A stretch of DNA of 64,000 nucleotides from 66-474 sp035281745 (lineage in GTDB: Bacteria; Pseudomonadota; Gammaproteobacteria; Xanthomonadales; Rhodanobacteraceae), in contig DATEDI010000020.1 in the NCBI GenBank assembly GCA_035281745.1, forward strand, positions 1 to 64,000. Direction: 5' to 3'. Below the pieces are notes generated by a model, which saw only the letters and a list, made by a program, of their open reading frames with translations, had not been told where the DNA came from and made no database searches. Shown in pieces: positions 33,511-41,802 of this stretch. The translations under genes were made by a program, and so were the position numbers. Each line of letters begins with the position of its first letter. Within the stretch, counting starts at the first letter, position 1.

Positions 33511-33647
33511 CGCAGGTTGGACTGATCGCCGGATTGATCCGGTGAGAAGCCCGACGATGCGAACGCGTTGGGCTTCGCTGCGCTCAGCACCAACCTACAA
33601 GAGCATCTCCGCGTTGCCTGCTCGTTGCGCTCAATCCAACCTACAAA
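33511..33647. repeat. GTTGG/CCAACCTAC repeat element, partly doubled
   Basis: The gap holds GCAGGTTGG (33512-33520), inner arms GAAGCCCGAC and GTTGGGCTTC, then CACCAACCTACAA (33588-33600) and a second CAATCCAACCTACAA ending near 33646. It matches the element at 22193-22284, with one end duplicated. It separates yqeY from the seven-gene operon, so the operon promoter may lie within or beside it. Confidence 0.65.
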
Positions 33648-33651
33648 GCGA

Positions 33652-34101
33652 TCAGCCTGCGAGTTTCGCCTTGACGCGCTGCGACAGCGCGCCCATGTCG
33701 GCGCGGCCGGCGGCGCGCTCCTTCAGCAGCGCCATCACCTTGCCCATGTCGCGCGGCGACGTCGCGCCCGCGTCGGCGACGCATTGCGCGATCAGCGCGT
33801 CCAGTTCGGCGTCGGACAACTGCGCCGGAAGGTAGGTTTCGATCACGCCGATTTCGTAACGTTCCTGCGCGGCGAGATCCTCGCGCTGCGCGGCTTCGTA
33901 TTGCGACATCGAATCGCGACGCTGCTTCAACATTTTTTCCAGCGTGTGCAGCACCTGCGTGTCATCCAGCACGATGCGCTCGTCGACTTCGCGCTGTTTG
34001 AGCGCGGCGAGGATCAAACGGATCACGCCAAGGCGCGGTTTGTCGCCGCCTTTCATCGCGGCCTTCATGTCCTCGGTGATGCGTTGCTTCAAAGTGTTCA
34101 T
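33652..34101 (-). CDS. GatB/YqeY domain protein
   Basis: The 149-residue protein starts MNTLKQRITEDMKAAMK and contains KPRLGVIRLILAALKQ and YLPAQLSDAELDALI, typical of YqeY proteins, which share the tail domain of the GatB amidotransferase subunit. Its exact role is unknown; it may bind tRNA. It is downstream of rpsU with a terminator-like hairpin between them, an order seen in many proteobacteria, where dnaG and rpoD often follow. Here neither follows. Confidence 0.93.
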   Translation of the reverse strand: MNTLKQRITEDMKAAMKGGDKPRLGVIRLILAALKQREVDERIVLDDTQVLHTLEKMLKQRRDSMSQYEAAQREDLAAQERYEIGVIETYLPAQLSDAELDALIAQCVADAGATSPRDMGKVMALLKERAAGRADMGALSQRVKAKLAG

Positions 34102-34134
34102 GGCAGGGTTTCCAAACCGTAGCGACACAAACGC

Positions 34135-34167
34135 AAAAAGCCGGCGCCGCAGGGCAGCACCGGCCGG
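34135..34167 (-). terminator. Terminator-like hairpin between rpsU and yqeY
   Basis: On the minus strand, arms GCCGGTGCT and GGCGCCGGC pair with two wobble pairs, followed directly by TTTTTGCGTTTG. It should end many rpsU transcripts and allow some read-through to yqeY. Confidence 0.7.
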
Positions 34168-34192
34168 AAGATCGCAGGCGAAGCGACCTGTA

Positions 34193-34408
34193 TCAGTACA
34201 GGCGCTTGCGGCGCGTGACTTCGCGCGAGACGCGACGCAGGTGGCGCTTCACCGCCGCAGCGCGCTTGCGCTTGCGTTCCTGGGTCGGTTTCTCGTAAAA
34301 CTCGCGCTTGCGCGTTTCGGCGAGCACGCCGGCCTTCTCGCAGGTGCGCTTGAAACGGCGCAGCGCGATTTCGAAGGGCTCGTTCTCGCGGACTTTGACG
34401 CTGGGCAT
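34193..34408 (-). CDS. rpsU: 30S ribosomal protein bS21
   Basis: The 71-residue basic protein (MPSVKVRENEPFEIALRRF) is the usual size and sequence of bS21, which helps initiate translation on the small subunit. KAGVLAETRKREFYEKPTQ and the Arg/Lys-rich end are typical. It is divergent from tsaD with a 57-base gap that must hold both promoters; TTGGTAAACTG near 34420 could serve rpsU. It is followed by a terminator-like hairpin. Confidence 0.98.
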   Translation of the reverse strand: MPSVKVRENEPFEIALRRFKRTCEKAGVLAETRKREFYEKPTQERKRKRAAAVKRHLRRVSREVTRRKRLY

Positions 34409-34465
34409 GGATGCTCCACTTGGTAAACTGTCCCGCTTGGGCGCGGGTGAGCCGCGAAGTATAGC

Positions 34466-35533
34466 GTGATCGACATGACCAATTCAAAGCCCCCACACCC
34501 GGGTCCGGTGCTGGGCATCGAAAGCTCCTGCGACGAAACCGGGGTGGCGGTATATCAACCCGGCCGCGGCCTGCTGGCGCACGCGCTGTATTCGCAGATC
34601 GCGCTGCACGCCGAGTATGGCGGTGTGGTGCCGGAACTGGCCAGTCGCGACCACGTTCGCAAGCTACTTCCCCTTTTGCGCCAGACACTTGCAGATGCGG
34701 ACCTGAAGATTTCCGATCTTTCGGCGGTGGCTTATACGGCTGGTCCGGGCTTGATCGGCGCGCTGCTGGTCGGCGCCTCGGTCGCGCGTTCGCTCGCCTG
34801 GGCGCTGGAAGTGCGGGCGATCGGCGTCCACCACATGGAAGGTCACCTGCTGGCGCCGTTGCTGGAAGAACCCGCCCCCGGCACCGAGCCGCTGGCGCCG
34901 CCCTTCGTGGCGCTGCTGGTCTCGGGCGGGCACTCGTTGCTGGTCGGGGTCGAGAAGATCGGCAGTTACATGATCCTCGGCGACACGCTGGATGATGCCG
35001 CCGGCGAAGCCTTCGACAAGACCGCCAAGATGATGGGCCTGCCGTATCCGGGCGGACCGGCGCTGGCGAAACTCGCCGAAACCGGCGATCCCAAGGCCTT
35101 CAAGTTCGCGCGCCCGATGACCGACCGGCCGGGGCTCGATTTCAGTTTCTCGGGCCTGAAGACCCAGGTGCTGATGGCCTGGCGCGACAGCGACCGCGCC
35201 GACGCCACCAAGGCCAACATCGCGCGCGGCTTCGAGGAAGCCATCGTGGAAACGTTGGCCATCAAGTGCCGCCGGGCCTTGGCGCAGACCGCCTACAAGC
35301 GGCTTGTGGTGTCCGGCGGCGTCGGCGCCAACAAGCGCCTGCGCGCGCAACTGGCCGAGGCCGGACAGCGCGAAGGTTTCCAGACCTATTTCCCGCGGCT
35401 CGCCTTCTGCACCGACAACGGCGCGATGATCGCGCTGGCGGGTTCGATCCGGCTCGCGGCCGGGCAAACGACGGGCCCGGAAATCCAGGTGTTGCCGCGC
35501 TGGAATCTCGAAAGCCTTCCCGAGGTGGCCTGA
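34466..35533 (+). CDS. tsaD: tRNA threonylcarbamoyladenosine transferase TsaD
   Basis: TsaD attaches the threonylcarbamoyl group to A37 of ANN-decoding tRNAs together with TsaB and TsaE. The protein has the ASKHA-fold nucleotide loop LGIESSCDETGVAVY, the metal histidines in HHMEGHLLAPL, and LVSGGHSLLV. The frame opens with GTG at 34466, but ATG at 34475 (MTNSKPPHPG) may be the real start; the product has 352-355 residues, slightly above the common 337-345. It lies 3 bases before folB. Confidence 0.97.
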   Translation: MIDMTNSKPPHPGPVLGIESSCDETGVAVYQPGRGLLAHALYSQIALHAEYGGVVPELASRDHVRKLLPLLRQTLADADLKISDLSAVAYTAGPGLIGALLVGASVARSLAWALEVRAIGVHHMEGHLLAPLLEEPAPGTEPLAPPFVALLVSGGHSLLVGVEKIGSYMILGDTLDDAAGEAFDKTAKMMGLPYPGGPALAKLAETGDPKAFKFARPMTDRPGLDFSFSGLKTQVLMAWRDSDRADATKANIARGFEEAIVETLAIKCRRALAQTAYKRLVVSGGVGANKRLRAQLAEAGQREGFQTYFPRLAFCTDNGAMIALAGSIRLAAGQTTGPEIQVLPRWNLESLPEVA

Positions 35534-35535
35534 GC

Positions 35536-35889
35536 GTGGATCGGATATTCATCGAAGGCCTCGCCGTCGAAACCGTCATCGGTGTTTACGACTGGGAGCG
35601 CGGCACACCGCAGCCCCTGCTGCTTTCGGTGTCGCTGGTCTGCGATGTCGACGCGGGGGACGAGATTGGCGACACCATCGATTACGCCGCCGTCGTCGAG
35701 GCGCTGAAGGCGTTCGTCACGCAGCGCCGCGCCCTTTTGCTGGAAACGCTGGCCGAGGCCTGCGTCGCGATGTTGCACAGCCAGTTCCCGAAGGCGCAGG
35801 CGATCGAGTTGCGCATCGACAAACCCAATGCAGCCCGGAAGCTCGGCTGTGAAAGCGTCGGTGTCGAAATCCGCCGCGAGTTCCGCTGA
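35536..35889 (+). CDS. folB: Dihydroneopterin aldolase
   Basis: FolB splits dihydroneopterin to 6-hydroxymethyl-dihydropterin in folate synthesis. The 117-residue protein starts with GTG (VDRIFIEGLAVETVIGVYDWER) and has the catalytic Glu in VIGVYDWERG, and DTIDYAAVVEAL and LLETLAEACVAML, all typical. It is 3 bases after tsaD and one base before folK; coupling of folB and folK gives two successive steps of the pathway. Confidence 0.95.
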   Translation: MDRIFIEGLAVETVIGVYDWERGTPQPLLLSVSLVCDVDAGDEIGDTIDYAAVVEALKAFVTQRRALLLETLAEACVAMLHSQFPKAQAIELRIDKPNAARKLGCESVGVEIRREFR

Positions 35890-35890
35890 C

Positions 35891-36313
35891 ATGCCGACGC
35901 CCCGCTGGCTGTTGCTGCTGGGTTCGAATCTAGCGGATCCGGAGTGCATCCAGCAGGCGCTGGAAACGCTGGCTGTACTCGGTCAGGTGACGTCACTGAC
36001 CCCGATCGAACGCATGCCCGCGCGCGGCGATCCATCGCGCTTCTACTACAACGCGTTGGCCATGCTCGACTGCGATCTGGATCGGGATGCCCTCCGCACC
36101 CGGCTCAAGCAGATCGAAACGGAATTGGGACGCGTACGCGATGGGTCCGGCGAAGTCGCGATCGACATCGATCTTTTGGCGAGGCAAGCGAACGAACGCT
36201 GGCTCGCCGATCCGCATGCGATCGAAAAGCGGGAGTTCGCGCAGGCTCCCGCAAGGGACATGCTGGAGGCAGCGGGCCTTGTCGTATGGGGTGCCAAAGA
36301 CATGACGAACTGA
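35891..36313 (+). CDS. folK: 6-hydroxymethyl-dihydropterin pyrophosphokinase
   Basis: FolK transfers pyrophosphate from ATP to the pterin made by FolB. The 140-residue protein has LLGSNLADPE at the start, the substrate segment FYYNALAML and the Mg-binding motif GEVAIDIDLLA. It is somewhat short (E. coli FolK 159) and the conserved RD of the core motif is replaced by SGEV, so activity may differ. It begins one base after the folB stop. A frameshifted membrane-protein gene follows 10 bases later. Confidence 0.85.
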   Translation: MPTPRWLLLLGSNLADPECIQQALETLAVLGQVTSLTPIERMPARGDPSRFYYNALAMLDCDLDRDALRTRLKQIETELGRVRDGSGEVAIDIDLLARQANERWLADPHAIEKREFAQAPARDMLEAAGLVVWGAKDMTN

Positions 36314-36323
36314 GGAGCGTGGC

Positions 36324-37090
36324 ATGGATATTCTTGACCAACGCTCATTGGCGTTGATCCCGCAACCGATCCGATGGATCGTCCTGGCGTTCCTCGGGCT
36401 GGCCACGCTGCTGAGTGCGGGCTTTGCGATCTGGCTGACCGTCGCGCACGGCAGCGATGCGCTCGTGGTTGCACTGCTTTCGATATTCAAGGCATCCGCA
36501 ATCGGCACCGCGCTGTGGTTCTTCTTCCTGATTGGCCAGCGCGCTCAAAGCCGCTCCGACCTGTTGCGACGGACTTCCAGAATACTTGCGGACGAAATAC
36601 CGGCAAGCCTGCACATCTACGGCAAGCCGGACGAGCTCGAGGGTGGACGCAATCGCGGGGCGACGCCCGATGACAAACCCGACAGGGTTCATGTGGAGGT
36701 GGACCACGCGCCCGCAACGGTCCATGCGAGGTACGTTATCGCTTGGCCGGGCCTCCGGGATCGGCTGCAATTGCGCGTTCATCTCAACGTCAAGGTGTTG
36801 TCGTTGGTCTATTTTTCCCAAGCGCAGATCTGGAAAGGCTTGCGAAGATTTTCGAAGGAACCCTTGCCGCGTCGAGAAACATGGGTTGGAAGGAGGAGTA
36901 CAAGGGCATTCAAAGCCAAAGGCATGTTCATCGCGAGGATGACTTTGCCGAGCTGTGGCTGCGGAAACGCCTGAGTGCGGATTTTTTGCACGAATCGGCC
37001 GAGCAACTCTTCGTGACCAACGACTTGGCCGCCATGACCCGCGCCATCATGCTCAGCTGGAGTCGGCGTGGCGAAACCCGGGAGTCATAA
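36324..37090 (+). pseudogene. Membrane protein of unknown function, frameshifted
   Basis: The first frame (from ATG 36324) encodes two membrane helices (IVLAFLGLATLLSAGFAIWLTV and ALLSIFKASAIGTALWFFFLIG) and a soluble part that breaks down after VLSLVYF. The natural continuation is in another frame: PSADLERLAKIFEGTLAASR, then a helical region ending at 37090. The switch falls on the run TTTTT at 36813-36817; one extra T would restore a single protein of about 255 residues reading LVYFFPSADLERL. This may be a true mutation or a sequencing slip. No family was recognised. It ends tail-to-tail with the EcsC-like gene, overlapping by six bases. Confidence 0.7.
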
Positions 37091-37762
37091 CCCCGCTTCG
37101 CGCGCGTCCTGCGCGCGGTCGCGGTGCGGGCGGTGCGCGGGAACCTCGGCACTGCGCCGGGCGGGGATGACTTCCACTTCGCGCGAGAACATTGCGAACG
37201 CGGTGCGCGCGACCTGGCGGGTGTCGTACCACGCGTAGGCGCCGACGCCGAGCGCGCCGGCGAGCGGCACCATCCGTGCGAGCGAGCTGCCCAGCGCGCG
37301 TTCGGACAGCTTGACGCCGATCCGGTGCGCGATGCTGCGGAAGCCGTGCGTGCTCGCCGCATGCACCATCCAGCGCTGCCCCGTGCGCACGGCGAGATCG
37401 CGCACCGCCTGCGCGGCCGCGTGGCGGAACAGGCAGAACAACATCTGCTCACGTGTGAGTTTGGGGTGCTGGCCACACGCGGCCGCGATGTCGGCCACCA
37501 TCTGCGCCTGGATTTTCCAGATCGCCACCAGTTCCGGCAGCACCGTCAGCCAGCCGATCGGTCCCGGCGGCAGCGCGAGCGAGGACGATGCCAGGAATGC
37601 CTTGCGGCGGGCGGCCAGCGCGATGGCATCGACGCGCGCACGCGGGTGTTCGCGTGGTTGCTCGCGGCTGGACGGGACGTCGGAAAGGTAGTCGAGGATC
37701 TGCTGCGCGATCCGTTGCGACGGCTGGCCGGTGGCGGCGGCAAGGGAAGCGGTCATCGGCAT
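37085..37762 (-). CDS. EcsC family protein
   Basis: The 225-residue protein has the central hydrophobic segment LALPPGPIGWLTVLPELVAIWKIQAQMVADIAAACG that marks EcsC-like proteins, followed by VPLAGALGVGAYAWYDTRQVAR. Family members are membrane-associated; the function is unknown. The start may be ATG 37762 or 37756. The C-terminal end is charged and overlaps the end of the convergent frameshifted gene. Confidence 0.8.
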   Translation of the reverse strand: MPMTASLAAATGQPSQRIAQQILDYLSDVPSSREQPREHPRARVDAIALAARRKAFLASSSLALPPGPIGWLTVLPELVAIWKIQAQMVADIAAACGQHPKLTREQMLFCLFRHAAAQAVRDLAVRTGQRWMVHAASTHGFRSIAHRIGVKLSERALGSSLARMVPLAGALGVGAYAWYDTRQVARTAFAMFSREVEVIPARRSAEVPAHRPHRDRAQDAREAGL

Positions 37763-37846
37763 CCTCGATGCGAATCGAACCGGTTCTCAACATGCCGCGG
37801 TCGCGTCCGCGAATCAAGACATCCGGATTCGCGCTTCAGGCGCCGA

Positions 37847-38587
37847 TCATGCACCGAGAATCCGCCCCCCATCCACCCGGATCGTTTGCCCGGTGACATA
37901 CGCCGCGTCGCGGATCAGCCACAGCACCGCGCCGGCAATATCTTCGGGTGTGCCCTGGCGCTGCAGCGCGGTCTGTTCGACCAGCGTCTGCGCGGTCTCG
38001 GCCTTGACCGGGTTTTCCGACCAAAGCACGTTGCCCGGCGCCACCGCATTCACCCGCACCTCGGGCCCGAGTTCCTGCGCCAACGCGAGCGTCGCCATGC
38101 GCAGCGCAGCCTTGCTCATGCAATACGCCGCGTGCTGCGGCAGCGGGCGCTCGGCATAGATGTCGGTGATGTTGACGATCGCGCCGTGCGAGGCCTTCAG
38201 GTGTGGCGCGGCGGCTTGCGCCAGCAGCAACGGCGCGCGCGCGTTCACGGCAAAGAACGTGTCCGCCGATGACGCGGTGATCGTGCCTGCAGGGGTCGCA
38301 TCGAAGATCGAGGCATTGTTGACCAGTGCATCGATCCGGTCGAAGCGCGCGAGCATGGCGTCGACCAGGCCCGGCAGGCGCTCGGCGTCGGCCAGATCGG
38401 CCTGCAACGCAAGCGTCGATTCCGCGCGACGCGCTTCCAGCTCCGCCGTCAGCGCGTCCAGCTCCGCGCGCGAGTTTCGATAGTGCAAGGCCAGGTCGTA
38501 GCCCGCGGCGTGCAGCGTGCGCGCGATCACCGCGCCGACGCGCCTCGCGGCGCCCGTGATCAGCACGACCGGACGGGTTTGGCTCAT
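37847..38587 (-). CDS. Short-chain dehydrogenase, pteridine reductase-like
   Basis: The 246-residue SDR has the cofactor loop TGAARRVG, whose TGxxxRxG form is typical of PTR1/FolM-type pteridine reductases, then NNASIFD, the catalytic Tyr and Lys in AAYCMSKAAL, and VAPGNVLW. It probably reduces dihydropterin or dihydrofolate with NADPH. The nearby folB and folK genes support a link to pterin metabolism. It is divergent from the methyltransferase gene. Confidence 0.88.
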   Translation of the reverse strand: MSQTRPVVLITGAARRVGAVIARTLHAAGYDLALHYRNSRAELDALTAELEARRAESTLALQADLADAERLPGLVDAMLARFDRIDALVNNASIFDATPAGTITASSADTFFAVNARAPLLLAQAAAPHLKASHGAIVNITDIYAERPLPQHAAYCMSKAALRMATLALAQELGPEVRVNAVAPGNVLWSENPVKAETAQTLVEQTALQRQGTPEDIAGAVLWLIRDAAYVTGQTIRVDGGRILGA

Positions 38588-38651
38588 GGTCGCTCCTGCG
38601 CGTTATCCTGCATGACCGACAGATTGCCGCAACAACGTGGATGCCGCCAGC

Positions 38652-39845
38652 ATGGATCGCGCCCTGCCCGAACCTTCAGAAGATGAAATCGCGCATTCGG
38701 CGCGTCTCATCGAGGCCATCCGGCACGAGATTGCCGCTTCGGGACCGATCTCGTTCGCGCGCTTCATGGAGCGTTGTCTGTACGCGCCGGGGCTCGGCTA
38801 TTACAGCGCCGGGCGGTTGAAATTCGGCAAGGACGGTGATTTCGTCACGGCCCCGGAACTCGGGGCGTTGTTCGCACGCTGCGTCGCGCGCGCATTGGCA
38901 CCGGCCCTGCGCGCCTGCGGCGAGGGTGCCGTATGGTTCGAGCTCGGCGGCGGCAGCGGCGCCTTCGCGCGCGACTGTCTTTGGGAACTGCAGGCGCTCG
39001 ATGCGCTGCCGTGGCAATACTGGCTGCTGGAACCGTCGGCGGACCTGCGCGAACGCCAGCGCGAGCGGTTGCAGGCCGACCTGCCGGCGGAACTGTTCGC
39101 GCGCTGCGCGTGGCTGGACCGCCCGCCGCAACATGCGTGGTCGGGCGTCCTGTTCGCCAACGAAGTGCTGGACGCCTTGCCGATCACGCGGTTCACGTCG
39201 CACGACGGCGAGGTGTTCGAGGAACACGTGGACGTGGACGCGAATGCCGCGTTCGTGCGCGTGGATCGACCGGCCGATGCCCTGGTTGCCGGCGCGGTGC
39301 GGCATCTGCAGCGCCACCTCGGTCGCGAATTCGGGGACGGCTATCGCTCGGAAGTGCTGCCGCAATTGCCGTGGTGGCTGGAGGCGATCGCGGGCGAGCA
39401 GGCGCGCGGCGCGGTGTTGTTCGTCGATTACGGTTACGTGCGGCGCGAGTTCTATCTGCCCGAGCGTCGCGACGGCACCCTGCTGTGCCACTACCGTCAT
39501 CGTGCACATGACGACCCGCTGATTCTGCCGGGCCTGCAGGACATCACGGCTTCGATCGATTTCACGGCGCTGTCCGAGGCCGGCATCGGCGCGGGATTCG
39601 AACCGGTGTCGTACGCCTTCCAGTCGGAATTCCTGATCGCGTCCGGCCTTGATGCGGCGTTCGCCGCCGCCCGCGAAAAGGCTGGCGACGAAGCCACGCG
39701 CTACGCGCTGGCGCAGCAGGTCAAACGCCTGACCTTGCCCGGCGAAATGGGCGAGCGTTTTCAGGCGATGCTGTTCGCGCGCGACCTCGACATCGGCGCG
39801 CTGTTCGCGCCGCAGATTCAGGTCGATCGCAGCGAGCGACTGTAG
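38652..39845 (+). CDS. SAM-dependent methyltransferase, MidA family
   Basis: The 397-residue protein belongs to the MidA/NDUFAF7 family (COG1565): FARFMERCLYAPGLGYYSAG near the start, the SAM-binding ELGGGSGAFARDCL, NEVLDALPITRF and LFVDYGYVRREFY. Eukaryotic relatives methylate an arginine of respiratory complex I; the bacterial target is unknown. ATG at 38652 is chosen; GTG at 38637 is an in-frame alternative. It lies just after the divergent SDR gene and upstream of the antiporter. Confidence 0.9.
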   Translation: MDRALPEPSEDEIAHSARLIEAIRHEIAASGPISFARFMERCLYAPGLGYYSAGRLKFGKDGDFVTAPELGALFARCVARALAPALRACGEGAVWFELGGGSGAFARDCLWELQALDALPWQYWLLEPSADLRERQRERLQADLPAELFARCAWLDRPPQHAWSGVLFANEVLDALPITRFTSHDGEVFEEHVDVDANAAFVRVDRPADALVAGAVRHLQRHLGREFGDGYRSEVLPQLPWWLEAIAGEQARGAVLFVDYGYVRREFYLPERRDGTLLCHYRHRAHDDPLILPGLQDITASIDFTALSEAGIGAGFEPVSYAFQSEFLIASGLDAAFAAAREKAGDEATRYALAQQVKRLTLPGEMGERFQAMLFARDLDIGALFAPQIQVDRSERL

Positions 39846-39922
39846 TCACGCTGCAGCACGACGCGCGTGCACGACGACCGGGACTGCCATAATCGCCGCC
39901 TGTCGCAGCGAAGGCTCTGATC

Positions 39923-41737
39923 GTGCAAGGACACTCCTGGTTGCCGTCGATACTGGTGTTCCTGGTCGCGGTCGTGATCGCGGTGCCGCTGGCGCGCAAG
40001 CTGAAGCTGGGTTCGGTGCTGGGGTATCTGGCAGCCGGCGTGGTGATCGGGCCGTACGGCCTGAAGTGGGTGCATAACCCCGATGCGATTTCCGGCATTT
40101 CCGAGTTCGGCGTCGCGCTCTTGTTGTTCGTGATCGGGCTCGAACTGTCACCGCAACGCCTGTGGGTGATGCGGCGCGCGGTGTTCGGTGCGGGCGCGGC
40201 GCAGGTGTTCGGCTCGGCGCTCATCCTCGGCCTGATCGCGGCGTTCGGATTCCATCTCGATCCGGTTGCCGCGGCGGTCATCGGCTTGGCGCTTGCCTTT
40301 TCGTCGACGGCGTTCGGTTTGCAGATCCTCGCCGAGCGGCGCGAATTGCAGAGTCCACACGGACGACAGGCCTTCGCAATCCTGCTGTTCCAGGATCTGG
40401 TCGCGATTCCGCTGATCGCGGCGATTCCTTTGCTGGCCGAACATGGCGCGCCGCACGTCACGCAGCCGCTGTGGCTTTCATCCCTGCGCGTCGCCGGCGT
40501 GATCGCGGTGGTGGTGGTGGGCGGGCGCTATGCGCTGCGCCCGGTGTTTCGCGCGGTCGCCAAAACGCAGCTGATCGAGGTGTCGACCGCAACCGCGCTG
40601 CTGGTCGTGATCGGCACCGCGTGGCTGATGCAACTGGCCGGCATCTCGATGGCGCTGGGCACGTTCCTCGCGGGCGTGCTGCTGGCCGATTCGGAATATC
40701 GCCACGATCTCGAATCCAACATCGCGCCATTCGAGGGCCTGCTGCTGGGATTGTTCTTCATCACGGTCGGCATGGGCGTCAACCTGAAACTGCTTGCGCT
40801 GCATCCGTGGGTGGTGGTGGGGCTGGTGGCGTTGCTGCTCGCGTGCAAGGCGCCGGTGCTCGCCGCAATAGGGCGCCTGAGTCCGCGCATGCAGGGTACC
40901 GATGCGATCAAGCTCGCGGCCTTGCTGGCCGGCGGCGGCGAATTCGCGTTCGTGGTGTTCAAGCTGGCGATGGAACATGGGTTGCTGACGCGCACGCAAC
41001 ACCAGTTGCTGGTGCTGGTCGTGACGCTCGGCATGGCCGCGGTACCGCTGCTGGTGCTGGCCGCGGCGCGACTGCCCGAACGGCGCAAGCCCCAGCGTGA
41101 ATTCGACCGCATCGAGGCCGGTGCGCCGCGCGTGATCATCGCGGGCTTCGGCCGTGTCGGACAGATCGTGGGCCGGCTGCTGCGTGCGCGCAACATTCCC
41201 TTTGTTGCGCTGGAAAGCTCGGTCGAGCAGGTCGATTTGTCGCGCCGCTTCCAGGGCACCGAGATCTATTTCGGCAATCCCACCCGCGCCGAGATGCTGC
41301 GCGCGGCCGGCGCGGGCAAGGCCGAGGTGTTCGTGCTGGCCACCGACGATCCGGATGCGAACGTGCGCACCGCGCGCATCGTGCGTCGGTTGTTTCCGCA
41401 CCTGAAGATCATTGCGCGCGCACGCAATCGCCAGCACGCGTTCCGCCTCATGGACTTGACCAGCGACCCCGACGACGTGGTGCGTGAAACGTTCTACTCC
41501 AGCCTGAAGATGGCGCGCCTGACGCTGAAGGCGCTGGGCATGGAGAAGGAGCAGGCCCGTGCGATCGTGGAACTGTTCCGCGAGCACGACGAAAAGCTGC
41601 TGCGCGACCAGCACCTCGTGTACGACGATGACGTGGCGCTGCGCCAGACCACGCGCGAGGCGTATGCGGAACTGCAGGGGTTGTTCGAGGCCGACACGCG
41701 GGCGCAGGCGCGACCGGAAAACGCCGACAAGGTGTGA
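39923..41737 (+). CDS. CPA2-type cation:proton antiporter (KefB/KefC-like)
   Basis: The 604-residue protein has about twelve membrane helices (starting SILVFLVAVVIAVPLARKL; YLAAGVVIGPYGL) and a C-terminal TrkA-N/RCK domain with the nucleotide loop IIAGFGRVGQIVGRLL near residue 400. LGLILSTAFGL-like ALAFSSTAFGLQIL and the AGVLLADSEYRHDLE segment are typical of KefB/KefC, which release K+ in exchange for H+. Whether it is glutathione-gated cannot be decided. The start is GTG at 39923; CATAAT about 30 bases upstream could be its -10 box. Confidence 0.93.
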   Translation: MQGHSWLPSILVFLVAVVIAVPLARKLKLGSVLGYLAAGVVIGPYGLKWVHNPDAISGISEFGVALLLFVIGLELSPQRLWVMRRAVFGAGAAQVFGSALILGLIAAFGFHLDPVAAAVIGLALAFSSTAFGLQILAERRELQSPHGRQAFAILLFQDLVAIPLIAAIPLLAEHGAPHVTQPLWLSSLRVAGVIAVVVVGGRYALRPVFRAVAKTQLIEVSTATALLVVIGTAWLMQLAGISMALGTFLAGVLLADSEYRHDLESNIAPFEGLLLGLFFITVGMGVNLKLLALHPWVVVGLVALLLACKAPVLAAIGRLSPRMQGTDAIKLAALLAGGGEFAFVVFKLAMEHGLLTRTQHQLLVLVVTLGMAAVPLLVLAAARLPERRKPQREFDRIEAGAPRVIIAGFGRVGQIVGRLLRARNIPFVALESSVEQVDLSRRFQGTEIYFGNPTRAEMLRAAGAGKAEVFVLATDDPDANVRTARIVRRLFPHLKIIARARNRQHAFRLMDLTSDPDDVVRETFYSSLKMARLTLKALGMEKEQARAIVELFREHDEKLLRDQHLVYDDDVALRQTTREAYAELQGLFEADTRAQARPENADKV

Positions 41738-41802
41738 AGCATCTGGTCAATGCAGGGATGACCCGTCGCATCGACAAGTGCAGGACAGCACTTTATCGAC
41801 AA

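Noticed and set aside
33944..34426. Plus-strand frame across yqeY and rpsU
   Set aside because: It covers two conserved minus-strand genes and has no domain.
36813..36817. Programmed -1 frameshift in the membrane protein gene
   Set aside because: The T run lacks a proper slippery heptamer and no downstream stem-loop was evident; a simple indel is more likely.
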